This document shows positions 8,182-15,127 of a stretch of 26,710 nt of DNA, piece after piece. The notes beneath the pieces were generated by a model. The model was given only the letters and a program-made list of their open reading frames with translations, made no database searches and was not told the origin of the DNA. The position numbers and the translations under genes are program-made. Source of the DNA: 66-474 sp035688305 (GTDB lineage Bacteria > Pseudomonadota > Gammaproteobacteria > Xanthomonadales > Rhodanobacteraceae); NCBI GenBank assembly GCA_035688305.1, contig DASSNC010000018.1:1-26710 (forward strand), read 5' to 3'. Numbering within the stretch: the stretch's first letter is position 1; the number at the start of each line of letters is the position of its first letter.

Positions 8182-9243
8182 ATGCACAACTGGACCCGCC
8201 ACGCGCTCGCCGCACTGGAAGCCGAGGCCGCGCGCTCGGCCGATACCCACCTGATCCGGCTCGACCTGCCGGCGTTTCCCGGCATTCCGTTGTACTTCAA
8301 GGACGAGTCGGTGCACCCCACCGGCAGCCTCAAGCACCGGCTCGGACGCTCGCTGTTTTTGTACGCGATCTGCAATGGCTGGCTCGATCGCGACCGTCCG
8401 GTAATCGAGGCATCCAGCGGCAGCACCGCGATTTCCGAAGCGTATTTCGCGCGCCTGCTGGCGCTGCCGTTCTTTGCGGTGATGCCGCGGCACACGTCGA
8501 AGCAGAAAATCGCGCAAATCGAATTCTTCGGCGGCATGTGTCACCTGATCGACGGCACCGACGTGTATGGCGCGGCGCAAAAACTCGCAGGCGAACGCGG
8601 CGGGCATTACATGGACCAGTTCACCTACGCCGAGCGGGCCACCGACTGGCGTGGCAACAACAACATCGCCGAATCGATTTTCCGGCAAATGGAACACGAG
8701 GCCGATCCGGTACCACGCTGGGTCGTGGTCAGTGCCGGCACCGGCGGCACCTCGGCGACCATCGGCCGCTACATTCGCTACGGCAGCTCGCGCCGCGGCG
8801 AGACGCGGTTGGCGGTCGTCGATCCGGAAAATTCGGTGTTCCTCGACTACTACGAAACGCGCGATGCCACGCTCACGTTGCCACGCGGCTCGCGCATCGA
8901 AGGCATCGGCCGCCCGCGCGTGGAACCCTCGTTCATGCCCGGCGTGATCGACCGCATGCTGCGCATCGCGGACGCCGACAGCATGGCCGCGCTGCGCCTT
9001 CTGGAAAAATTGCTCGGCCGCCGCTGCGGCGGTTCCACCGGCACCAACTTCGTGGGCGCGCTGCAGCTGATGGCCGAGATGAAGGCCAAGGGCGAGACCG
9101 GGCCGGTGGTCACCCTGATCTGCGACGGTGGCGAGCGCTACGCCGGCACCTATTACAACGACGAATGGCTGGCGGCCGAGCATCTCGATGTGGCCACGGC
9201 ACGGACGCGGCTGGCACGCCTCGCCAATACCGGCGAAGCCTGA
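8182..9243 (+). CDS. PLP-dependent cysteine synthase-family enzyme, Cds1-like (probable L-cysteine desulfhydrase)
   Basis: This is a 353-residue fold-type II PLP enzyme. The PLP lysine is probably Lys51 in HPTGSLKHR. The substrate-loop motif is ASSGSTAISEAYFA (from about 77), and the phosphate-binding glycine loop is SAGTGGTSAT (184-193). A distinctive block reads MDQFTYAERATDWRGNNN. As I recall it, this block is typical of the subgroup containing mycobacterial Cds1, which breaks L-cysteine down to sulfide, pyruvate and ammonia, rather than of CysK/CysM. A cysteine or O-succinylserine synthase role cannot be excluded. The ATG at 8182 was chosen because it directly precedes the conserved region and lies six bases after a TACAAT box; an upstream in-frame ATG at 8113 would extend into non-conserved sequence. 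It stands alone between a divergent regulator and ACMSD. Confidence 0.85.
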   Translation: MHNWTRHALAALEAEAARSADTHLIRLDLPAFPGIPLYFKDESVHPTGSLKHRLGRSLFLYAICNGWLDRDRPVIEASSGSTAISEAYFARLLALPFFAVMPRHTSKQKIAQIEFFGGMCHLIDGTDVYGAAQKLAGERGGHYMDQFTYAERATDWRGNNNIAESIFRQMEHEADPVPRWVVVSAGTGGTSATIGRYIRYGSSRRGETRLAVVDPENSVFLDYYETRDATLTLPRGSRIEGIGRPRVEPSFMPGVIDRMLRIADADSMAALRLLEKLLGRRCGGSTGTNFVGALQLMAEMKAKGETGPVVTLICDGGERYAGTYYNDEWLAAEHLDVATARTRLARLANTGEA

Positions 9244-9267
9244 GACGCGCACAGGTATCAAGACCGC

Positions 9268-9331
9268 AGGAGCGCGCCATGCGCGCTACCAGGCTCGCGG
9301 CGATGAGCGATATCGGTCGCGAGCGCGCTCG
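9268..9331. repeat. REP-like palindrome downstream of the PLP enzyme gene
   Basis: GCAGGAGCGCGC is followed by CAT and the complementary GCGCGCT (hairpin 9271-9287, 7-bp stem). The self-complementary CGAGCGCGCTCG follows at 9320-9331. The CAGGAGCGC lead and nearby GGTCGCG resemble the repeat at 17021-17052. Together they look like dispersed extragenic palindromes. Confidence 0.6.
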
Positions 9332-9378
9332 CTCGTGCCGTTTCATCGCCACCGCGTCGGTGGGGTAAACCCTTGGCC

Positions 9379-9390
9379 TATACTTGACGC
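9379..9390 (+). promoter_or_regulatory. -10 box TATACT placed for a leaderless ACMSD mRNA
   Basis: TATACT at 9379-9384 is followed by six bases (TGACGC) and the ATG at 9391. There is no Shine-Dalgarno sequence, so the transcript may begin at the start codon. The -35 region is weak. Confidence 0.5.
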
Positions 9391-10416
9391 ATGCTCAAGA
9401 TCGACATCCATTCGCACATCCTGCCGCCGGAGTGGCCCAACCTCGCCGAGAAATACGGCGATGCGCGCTTCCCGGTAATGGTGAACACCGACGGCCGCCA
9501 TCGCATCTATCGCGGCAACAAGTTCTTCCGCGAGGTCTGGCAGAACTCGTTCGATCCCGAATTCCGCAGGGATGAATGCGCCACGCTCGGCGTCGACGTG
9601 CAGGTGATCTCGACCGTGCCGGTGCTGTTCTCCTACTGGGCCAAGCCCAACCAGGCGCGCGAGCTGCATCGCCACTTGAACGTGCACACTGCCGAAATCT
9701 GCCGCAAGTATCCCGCCCACTACGCCGGCATCGGCACCGTGCCGCTGCAATCGCCGCGCCTCGCGATCGAGGAATTGGAACATTGCGTCGATCAGCTGGG
9801 CCTGCAGGGCGTGCAGATCGGCTCGCACGTCAACGACTGGAATCTCGACGCCGAAGAATTGTTCCCGTTCTTCGAAGCCGCGGCCGACCTCGGCGCCGCG
9901 ATCCTGATCCATCCGTGGGACATGATGGGCAAGGACAGCATGCCGAAATACTGGCTGCCGTGGCTGGTCGGCATGCCGGCCGAGCAATCGCGCGCGGCCT
10001 GCTCGCTGATCTTCGGTGGCGTGCTCGAACGCCTGCCGAACCTGCGCATCGCGTTTGCGCATGGCGGCGGCGCGTTTCCGTTCACCATCGGCCGCATCGA
10101 GCACGGCTACCGGATGCGGCCCGACCTCGTCGCCATCGACAATTCGCGCCCGCCGCGCGACTACTTCCCGCGCCTGTTCTTCGACTCGGCCGTGCACGAC
10201 CCGCAAGCCTTGCGTTACCTGCTTGACGTCGTCGGCGAAGATCGGGTGATGCTGGGCACCGACTACCCGTTCCCGCTTGGCGAACAGCAGCCAGGCAGCG
10301 GCATCGACGCACTCGGATTGCAACCACGACAACGCGAACGCATGTTCCACGGCGCCGCGCTGGAATGGCTGGGGTTGCCCAAACAACGTTTCACCCGTTC
10401 AGCGGAGGCCACATGA
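9391..10416 (+). CDS. 2-amino-3-carboxymuconate-6-semialdehyde decarboxylase (ACMSD)
   Basis: ACMSD is a zinc-dependent amidohydrolase-superfamily decarboxylase. It converts 2-amino-3-carboxymuconate semialdehyde to 2-aminomuconate semialdehyde, diverting tryptophan carbon from quinolinate/NAD towards full oxidation. The 341-residue protein matches the family throughout. Zinc and catalytic residues are His7 and His9 (KIDIHSHILPPEWP), His174 (LIHPWDM), His224 (AFAHGGGAFPFTIGRI) and Asp291 (LGTDYPFPLGE). The block STVPVLFSYWAKP is nearly identical to the human enzyme as I recall it. It ends in a 4-base ATGA overlap with the next gene and is the first kynurenine-route gene in the window. The dioxygenase that makes its substrate (HaaO/NbaC) is not present here. 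Confidence 0.96.
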   Translation: MLKIDIHSHILPPEWPNLAEKYGDARFPVMVNTDGRHRIYRGNKFFREVWQNSFDPEFRRDECATLGVDVQVISTVPVLFSYWAKPNQARELHRHLNVHTAEICRKYPAHYAGIGTVPLQSPRLAIEELEHCVDQLGLQGVQIGSHVNDWNLDAEELFPFFEAAADLGAAILIHPWDMMGKDSMPKYWLPWLVGMPAEQSRAACSLIFGGVLERLPNLRIAFAHGGGAFPFTIGRIEHGYRMRPDLVAIDNSRPPRDYFPRLFFDSAVHDPQALRYLLDVVGEDRVMLGTDYPFPLGEQQPGSGIDALGLQPRQRERMFHGAALEWLGLPKQRFTRSAEAT

Positions 10417-10928
10417 AGCGCACAACCCTATCGATCGCCGCCACGCTCGGTGCCTGCGCACTGGCGCTCGCGCCATCCGCATTCGCGGCCGACTATTCGC
10501 TGGCCAACGGCGCGGTGAAGTTTTCCGCGCCCGACGTGTGGCCGGTGCTGATGGAAAAATCCGATGGCACGCGCCAGTTCGTCGCCCTGCAGGTGAAGAT
10601 TCCCGGCGACAGCAACGCCCTGGCGCGCATCACCGTCACCACCGAGCAGGTGGGCGGTATCGCAGGCTTCCAGACTTTCCTGAATACCGGCACGGAGCGC
10701 GCGCGCAAACTGCCGGGCTACTCCCCGGCGAGTTCCCAGGTCAGTACATCCAGCATGCGCTACACCGCCAGCGAGAATCACGAAAAGAACACCTACAGCG
10801 AAACCTACGCCTACCGCAACAACGTGGCCATCCAGATACGCTGCGTCCGCCCCGCCGCCGCACCGGCGGACTGGAGTGCAACCTTCGACGCGGGATGCCG
10901 CTCGATCGTGACCGCTGTCGAAAAATAA
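10413..10928 (+). CDS. Predicted secreted (periplasmic) protein of unknown function
   Basis: I do not recognise this 171-residue protein. It begins with a classic Sec signal peptide (MKRTTLSIAATLGACALALA...PSAFA, cleavage likely after AFA at about residue 25). The mature part of about 146 residues is soluble-looking and has exactly two cysteines, in RCVRP and AGCRS near the C-terminus, which could form a disulfide in the periplasm. The ATG at 10413 overlaps the ACMSD stop by 4 bases and has a strong GGAGG ribosome-binding site at 10404-10408. kynU starts one base after its stop codon. The tight packing indicates cotranscription with the kynurenine genes, but no function can be read from the sequence. 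Confidence 0.8.
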   Translation: MKRTTLSIAATLGACALALAPSAFAADYSLANGAVKFSAPDVWPVLMEKSDGTRQFVALQVKIPGDSNALARITVTTEQVGGIAGFQTFLNTGTERARKLPGYSPASSQVSTSSMRYTASENHEKNTYSETYAYRNNVAIQIRCVRPAAAPADWSATFDAGCRSIVTAVEK

Positions 10929-10929
10929 A

Positions 10930-12222
10930 ATGACGCCATCAACCGATTTCCGCGCGGATGCCGACTGGGCCCACGCGCAGGATGCCGCCGACCCGTTGCG
11001 CGCATTCCGCGATGAATTCCTGATCCCGCCGCACGCGGGCGGCGCGCAGACCTACCTCGTTGGCAACTCGCTGGGTCTGCAACCGCGCGGCGTCCGCCAG
11101 GCCCTGCTGGACGAACTCGACGACTGGGCGCGCCTGGGCGTGGAAGGCCACCTGCACGGCCGGCACCCGTGGCTGCCTTACCACCGCGAGGTGCGCGACG
11201 CGCTGGCCGAAGTCGTGGGCGCCGAACCATCCGAAGTGGTGGCGATGAACTCACTCACCACCAACCTGCACTTGTTGATGGTGAGCTTCTATCGACCCAC
11301 CCCCGAGCGCCCCGCCATCCTGATCGAACGCCATGCGTTCCCGTCCGATCGCGACCTTGCCGCTTCGCAGATCCGCTTCCACGGTTTCGATCCGGCCGAC
11401 GCACTCATCGAGCTCGACCCTGACGAACCCGGCGGCACGATTTCGATGGCAGCCATCGAACGCGCGCTCGCCGAACACGGATCGCGCATCGCGCTGGTGT
11501 TGTTGCCGGGCGTGCAATACCTCACCGGCCAGGCCTTCGACCTCGCCGCAATCACCAAACTTGCGCACGCGCAGGGCTGCGCGGTCGGCTTCGACTGTGC
11601 ACATGCAGCAGGCAACATCGACTTGCACCTGCACGACGCCGGCTGCGATTTCGCTGCGTGGTGTTCTTACAAGTACCTCAACTCCGGACCCGGCGCGGTG
11701 GCCGGCGCGTTCGTGCACGCACGCCACGCGCAAGCCGAGCTGCCGCGCTTCGAAGGTTGGTGGGGCCGCAACGAAGCCACGCGTTTCCAGATGCGCCCGG
11801 AATTCGACGCCGCCACCGGCGCCGAGGCATGGCAGCTCTCGAACCCGCCAATCCTGGCATTGGCGCCGTTGCGGGTATCGCTGGAGCTGTTCCAACGCGC
11901 CGGCATGTCGCGCTTGCGTGAAAAATCCCGGCGCCTCACCGCCTACCTTGCGTGGCTGATCGAATCGCAACTCGGCGACGTGCTGGAAGTCGCGACGCCG
12001 CACGATCCCGACCGTCGTGGCGCGCAACTTTCCATCCGCGTGCGCGCCGGTCGTGACGCCGGCAAGTCGCTGTTCGATTTTCTCGTCGCGCACGGCGTGC
12101 TGGGCGACTGGCGCGAACCCGACGTGATGCGGATTGCCCCCGCGCCGCTGTACAACACCTACGCCGATTGCCTGCGTTACGCGGAAGCAGTGAAGGCATG
12201 GCGTGATGCCGGCGCCGCCTGA
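10930..12222 (+). CDS. kynU: Kynureninase (KynU)
   Basis: KynU is a PLP enzyme that cleaves kynurenine to anthranilate, or 3-hydroxykynurenine to 3-hydroxyanthranilate, with release of alanine. The 430-residue protein has the family landmarks TYLVGNSLGLQPRGV and GVEGHLHGRHPWLPY near the N-terminus and VVAMNSLTTNLHLLMVSFY. Asp222 lies in FDCAHAAGN and the PLP-binding Lys248 in WCSYKYLNSGPG. FEGWWGRNEATRF and WQLSNPPILALAPLR follow. Length is normal. It follows the secreted-protein gene with one intervening base. With kmo present, 3-hydroxykynurenine is the likely substrate and the product would feed the ACMSD branch. Confidence 0.97.
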   Translation: MTPSTDFRADADWAHAQDAADPLRAFRDEFLIPPHAGGAQTYLVGNSLGLQPRGVRQALLDELDDWARLGVEGHLHGRHPWLPYHREVRDALAEVVGAEPSEVVAMNSLTTNLHLLMVSFYRPTPERPAILIERHAFPSDRDLAASQIRFHGFDPADALIELDPDEPGGTISMAAIERALAEHGSRIALVLLPGVQYLTGQAFDLAAITKLAHAQGCAVGFDCAHAAGNIDLHLHDAGCDFAAWCSYKYLNSGPGAVAGAFVHARHAQAELPRFEGWWGRNEATRFQMRPEFDAATGAEAWQLSNPPILALAPLRVSLELFQRAGMSRLREKSRRLTAYLAWLIESQLGDVLEVATPHDPDRRGAQLSIRVRAGRDAGKSLFDFLVAHGVLGDWREPDVMRIAPAPLYNTYADCLRYAEAVKAWRDAGAA

Positions 12223-12341
12223 TGTACGCACCCCGTGCGGGACTCGGCGCGGCGGCAGGTGTACCCTCGCCACCGGGACCACGGATATCAGGCCGCACAC
12301 AGACCGCCGCGCCACGCCACGCAGCGCGCCGGCACGGGTCA

Positions 12342-12357
12342 TGGAACGATCCTTGCT
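12342..12357 (+). promoter_or_regulatory. Candidate sigma-54 (RpoN) promoter upstream of the c-di-GMP genes
   Basis: TGGAACGATCCTTGCT contains GG and GC separated by exactly ten bases. It matches the sigma-54 consensus TGGCACG-N4-TTGCW at all but one specified position (A for C). Transcription would start near 12368, about 25 bases before the GTG start of the HD-GYP gene. The call is by inspection. No upstream activator site was identified. Confidence 0.55.
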
Positions 12358-12393
12358 TTCCCTTATTCCTGCGGCTTCACGACCAGGGCGCCC

Positions 12394-13620
12394 GTGACAC
12401 TGGAAGAGCGAACGATCCCGGTACACGACCTCACGGTCGGGATGTATGTATCCCGGCTGGATCGTGACTGGGAGGGCACGCCGTTTCCGCTGCAGGGGGT
12501 CTTGATCCGGAGCCAGCAGGACATCGATGCGCTCTCGCGGTACTGCCGCGAGGTGGTGGTGGACATCACGTTGGGGCTGGCGCCGCCGGAACGCAACAGC
12601 CTCCTGACGCTTGAGGAGCGGCATCCGCGCGGCGAGCGGGTGGAGGGCCTGCAGCAGCGCGTGGTGTACGAAAATCGCAGCAGCTTCGAGGATGAGGTCC
12701 CGAATGCGCGTGAGGCCCGCGAAACCGCCGGCACCCTCGCGCACCAGGTGCTGGACGATGTGCAGGAAGGGCGGCGCCTGGACGCGGCGCAGGTGCGCCG
12801 GGCGGTGGAGCCAATCGTGCAAAGCGTGCTGCGCAACATGGACGCCTGGTTCTGGATCGAGAGCCTGCGCAAGCGCGACCTCGAGGCCTACCACCACGCC
12901 CTGAACTGCAGTGCACTGGCCGCCGCCTTCGGGCGCCACATGGGATTCCCCGAACCGCTGCTGCTGGATCTGGCCACCGGTGGCCTGCTGCTGGACATCG
13001 GCAAGTTGCGTCTGCCACCCGATCTGTTCGCGAAGCCTGGCCCGCTGGACGCCAATGAGACCGCGCTGGTGCGCACGCACGTGGAGCTGGGGCTGGCCAT
13101 CATCCAGGACGCCGATCCGCGAGCGCCCATGGTGCACGCAATGCTGCGCACCCACCACGAACGCCACGACGGCAGCGGGTATCCCGCGGCGCTTCCGGAG
13201 CCGCTGATCCCACTGGTGGGGCGCATGGCAGGGGTGGTTGATTCGTACTGCGCAATGACGGGCGCACGCGCGTACCGCCCGGCGTTCAGCCAACACGTCG
13301 CGCTGCAGGAACTGTACCGACTGCGCTACAAGCTGTACGGCGCCGAGGTGGTCGAACAGTTCCTGCAATGCCTCGGCGTCTATCCGACCGGATCACTGGT
13401 CGAGCTCAGCGATGGCTGCGTTGCGATCGTCATGGCGCAGAACGTCGCGCGGCGACTGTTCCCCAAGGTGATGGTGCTCACCGGGCCCGACAAACACCTC
13501 GCGGGCGCGTTCCAGCCGCTGGACCTGTTGCACCACCAGGCCGAGGGCGGGCAATTATGGATCAGCAGGCCACTGCCGCCCGGCGCCTACGACCTGGACC
13601 CGACCGAGTTGTACTTGTGA
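12394..13620 (+). CDS. HD-GYP domain protein with degenerate HD motif
   Basis: HD-GYP proteins usually hydrolyse cyclic di-GMP using a bi- or trinuclear metal site. From the GTG at 12394 this protein has 408 residues. An N-terminal DUF3391-like region (EERTIPVHDLTVGMYVSRLD...GTPFPLQG) is followed by a helical linker, then the HD-GYP core (about 175-320) and a C-terminal extension ending VMVLTGPDKHLAGAFQPLDLL. The core keeps YHHALN, RTHVELG, HHERHDGSGYP (254-264) and VVDSYCAMTGARAYRP. In the HD pair itself, however, His is replaced by Leu200 (GGLLLDIGK; codon CTG at 12991). Loss of that metal ligand predicts weak or no phosphodiesterase activity, or a changed role. The GTG was preferred because AGGG lies 5 bases upstream and conservation starts there; in-frame starts upstream (12235) are in non-conserved sequence. 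Confidence 0.9.
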   Translation: MTLEERTIPVHDLTVGMYVSRLDRDWEGTPFPLQGVLIRSQQDIDALSRYCREVVVDITLGLAPPERNSLLTLEERHPRGERVEGLQQRVVYENRSSFEDEVPNAREARETAGTLAHQVLDDVQEGRRLDAAQVRRAVEPIVQSVLRNMDAWFWIESLRKRDLEAYHHALNCSALAAAFGRHMGFPEPLLLDLATGGLLLDIGKLRLPPDLFAKPGPLDANETALVRTHVELGLAIIQDADPRAPMVHAMLRTHHERHDGSGYPAALPEPLIPLVGRMAGVVDSYCAMTGARAYRPAFSQHVALQELYRLRYKLYGAEVVEQFLQCLGVYPTGSLVELSDGCVAIVMAQNVARRLFPKVMVLTGPDKHLAGAFQPLDLLHHQAEGGQLWISRPLPPGAYDLDPTELYL

Positions 13621-13666
13621 AGCCGACCGCAGCATCCCCGCATGCACGCCGAAGGGAGCCGCCGGC

Positions 13667-14917
13667 ATGTTGAATCGCGAAGCATTGTTCGATGCCCTGC
13701 AGCGCCACATCGCCGTGTGCGGCGAGGGCGGGCAACACCTGGGGCTGCTGTTCCTGCGCGCGCGGCGACTGCGCGAATTCACCCTGGAATTCGGTTACGC
13801 GCGCGGCGAGGCCGCGGCTGCCGGCATCGAGGAATTGATCCGGGGTTCCCTGCGTGCCGGCGATGAGCTGCTGCGCATCGGCGAATGCGACTTCGCGGCA
13901 TTGCTGCCGCGCCTGCGCAACCGCCAGCAGGCCGCGCTGGCGGCCGCCAAACTGGTACGCACCTTGCAGCGGCGCCAGGATGATGCCGAACAGGACCTGC
14001 GTACATCGATCGTCATCGGTGGCGCAGTCTGCCCCGACGACGGCAGCGACGCGGAGCAACTGTGCCGGCGCGCCGATAGTGCCTGCGACGTGGCCGCGCG
14101 CGGGACCGACGGATACGCGCTCGACCACGCCGACGCGCATCCGGACGCCCCGCCGCGCGACGACCTGGACCACGCAATCCGGGGCAACCAGCTGGAACTG
14201 TACCTGCAACCGATCGTGGACCTGCGCGGCGGTTCCGGCGAGCGGTTCGAGGCCTTGTCGCGCTGGACCCACCCGCAGTTGGGAGTGATTCCGCCAGACC
14301 GGTTCATCCCAGCGGCCGAACGCAACGGACTGATCGGCGACCTGACCCGCTGGAACATCAACAGCGCCCTGCGGCACGTTGCACTCGCGCGCGACGCGGG
14401 CCGCGCGCCGGGAATCTCCTTGAACCTTTCGACCATGGTGCTGCACCAGCAGGGCCTCGCCGAGCAACTGGTCGACCTGGCACATTTCTGGAACGTTGCC
14501 TGCGAATCGATCGTGTTCGAGCTGACCGAAACCAGCCTGATGGACGATCCGGTCCGCTGCATCGGCGTGCTCGAACAACTGCGCGAGTGTGCATTCGGCA
14601 TCGCCATCGACGACTTCGGCACCGGCTATTCGTCGATGGCCTACCTGAAACAGGTACCCGCGACCGAACTCAAGATCGACAAGAGTTTTGTCAGCGGCAT
14701 GCGCGAAGATCCGCGCACGGTGCGGCTGGTTGCATCGATGCTGGAGCTGGCGCACGAATACGGAATGAAGGCCGTCGCCGAAGGCGTGGAGGACGCCGCA
14801 ACCCTGGCCCTGCTGCGCGATGCCGGTTGCGATTTCGCCCAGGGACACTACCTTGGCATACCGCGCCCGGCGTCCGAGGCGCTGGAATTGGCCAATGTCG
14901 CGCAGCAGGTACGTTGA
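13667..14917 (+). CDS. Degenerate GGDEF plus EAL c-di-GMP phosphodiesterase
   Basis: The 416-residue protein has two domains. The N-terminal GGDEF-like domain (about 1-155) carries GECDF (72-76) in place of the catalytic GGDEF, so no cyclase activity is expected. The EAL domain (about 165-410) looks intact: EAL at 195-197 (FEALSRW), ISLNLSTMVL, FELTETSLMDD, IDDFGTGYSS (Asp315/316), LKIDKSFV (Lys336), AEGVED and CDFAQGHYLGIPRP. It should therefore hydrolyse c-di-GMP to pGpG. There are no membrane or sensory segments, so it is probably cytoplasmic. The ATG at 13667 has GGGAG nearby and follows the HD-GYP gene by 46 bases, so the two are probably cotranscribed. Confidence 0.93.
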   Translation: MLNREALFDALQRHIAVCGEGGQHLGLLFLRARRLREFTLEFGYARGEAAAAGIEELIRGSLRAGDELLRIGECDFAALLPRLRNRQQAALAAAKLVRTLQRRQDDAEQDLRTSIVIGGAVCPDDGSDAEQLCRRADSACDVAARGTDGYALDHADAHPDAPPRDDLDHAIRGNQLELYLQPIVDLRGGSGERFEALSRWTHPQLGVIPPDRFIPAAERNGLIGDLTRWNINSALRHVALARDAGRAPGISLNLSTMVLHQQGLAEQLVDLAHFWNVACESIVFELTETSLMDDPVRCIGVLEQLRECAFGIAIDDFGTGYSSMAYLKQVPATELKIDKSFVSGMREDPRTVRLVASMLELAHEYGMKAVAEGVEDAATLALLRDAGCDFAQGHYLGIPRPASEALELANVAQQVR

Positions 14918-15127
14918 TGCATGGCGCTGCGGGACGGTCGCGCCAAATCCGGTTCGCTCACCGTATACCATACGCGTCCAGGCGACCGCACAACCCGAGG
15001 TGCCCACGGGAAGGGCCACACCGGGTCGGCAGCGACGGCGGGTGGATCGTCGCCAACAACGGGGTGAATTCGAAGCGGTACCGCCGCGGCACCAAGGCGA
15101 CGGCGCGCATTTTCCAGCACGGACACG

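Noticed and set aside
12203..12397. A 64-codon frame overlapping the kynU end and closing in a GTGA overlap with the HD-GYP gene, containing an 18-codon frame from 12341
   Set aside because: It is Arg/Pro-rich and without family features, and most of it lies upstream of the predicted sigma-54 transcript start. The overlap may be chance, so it is not listed as a gene.
14918..15127. Promoter for kmo at TATACC/TACCAT (14964-14971)
   Set aside because: No -35 box is found at suitable spacing and it lies about 160 bases from the start, so the support is too weak to list as a feature.
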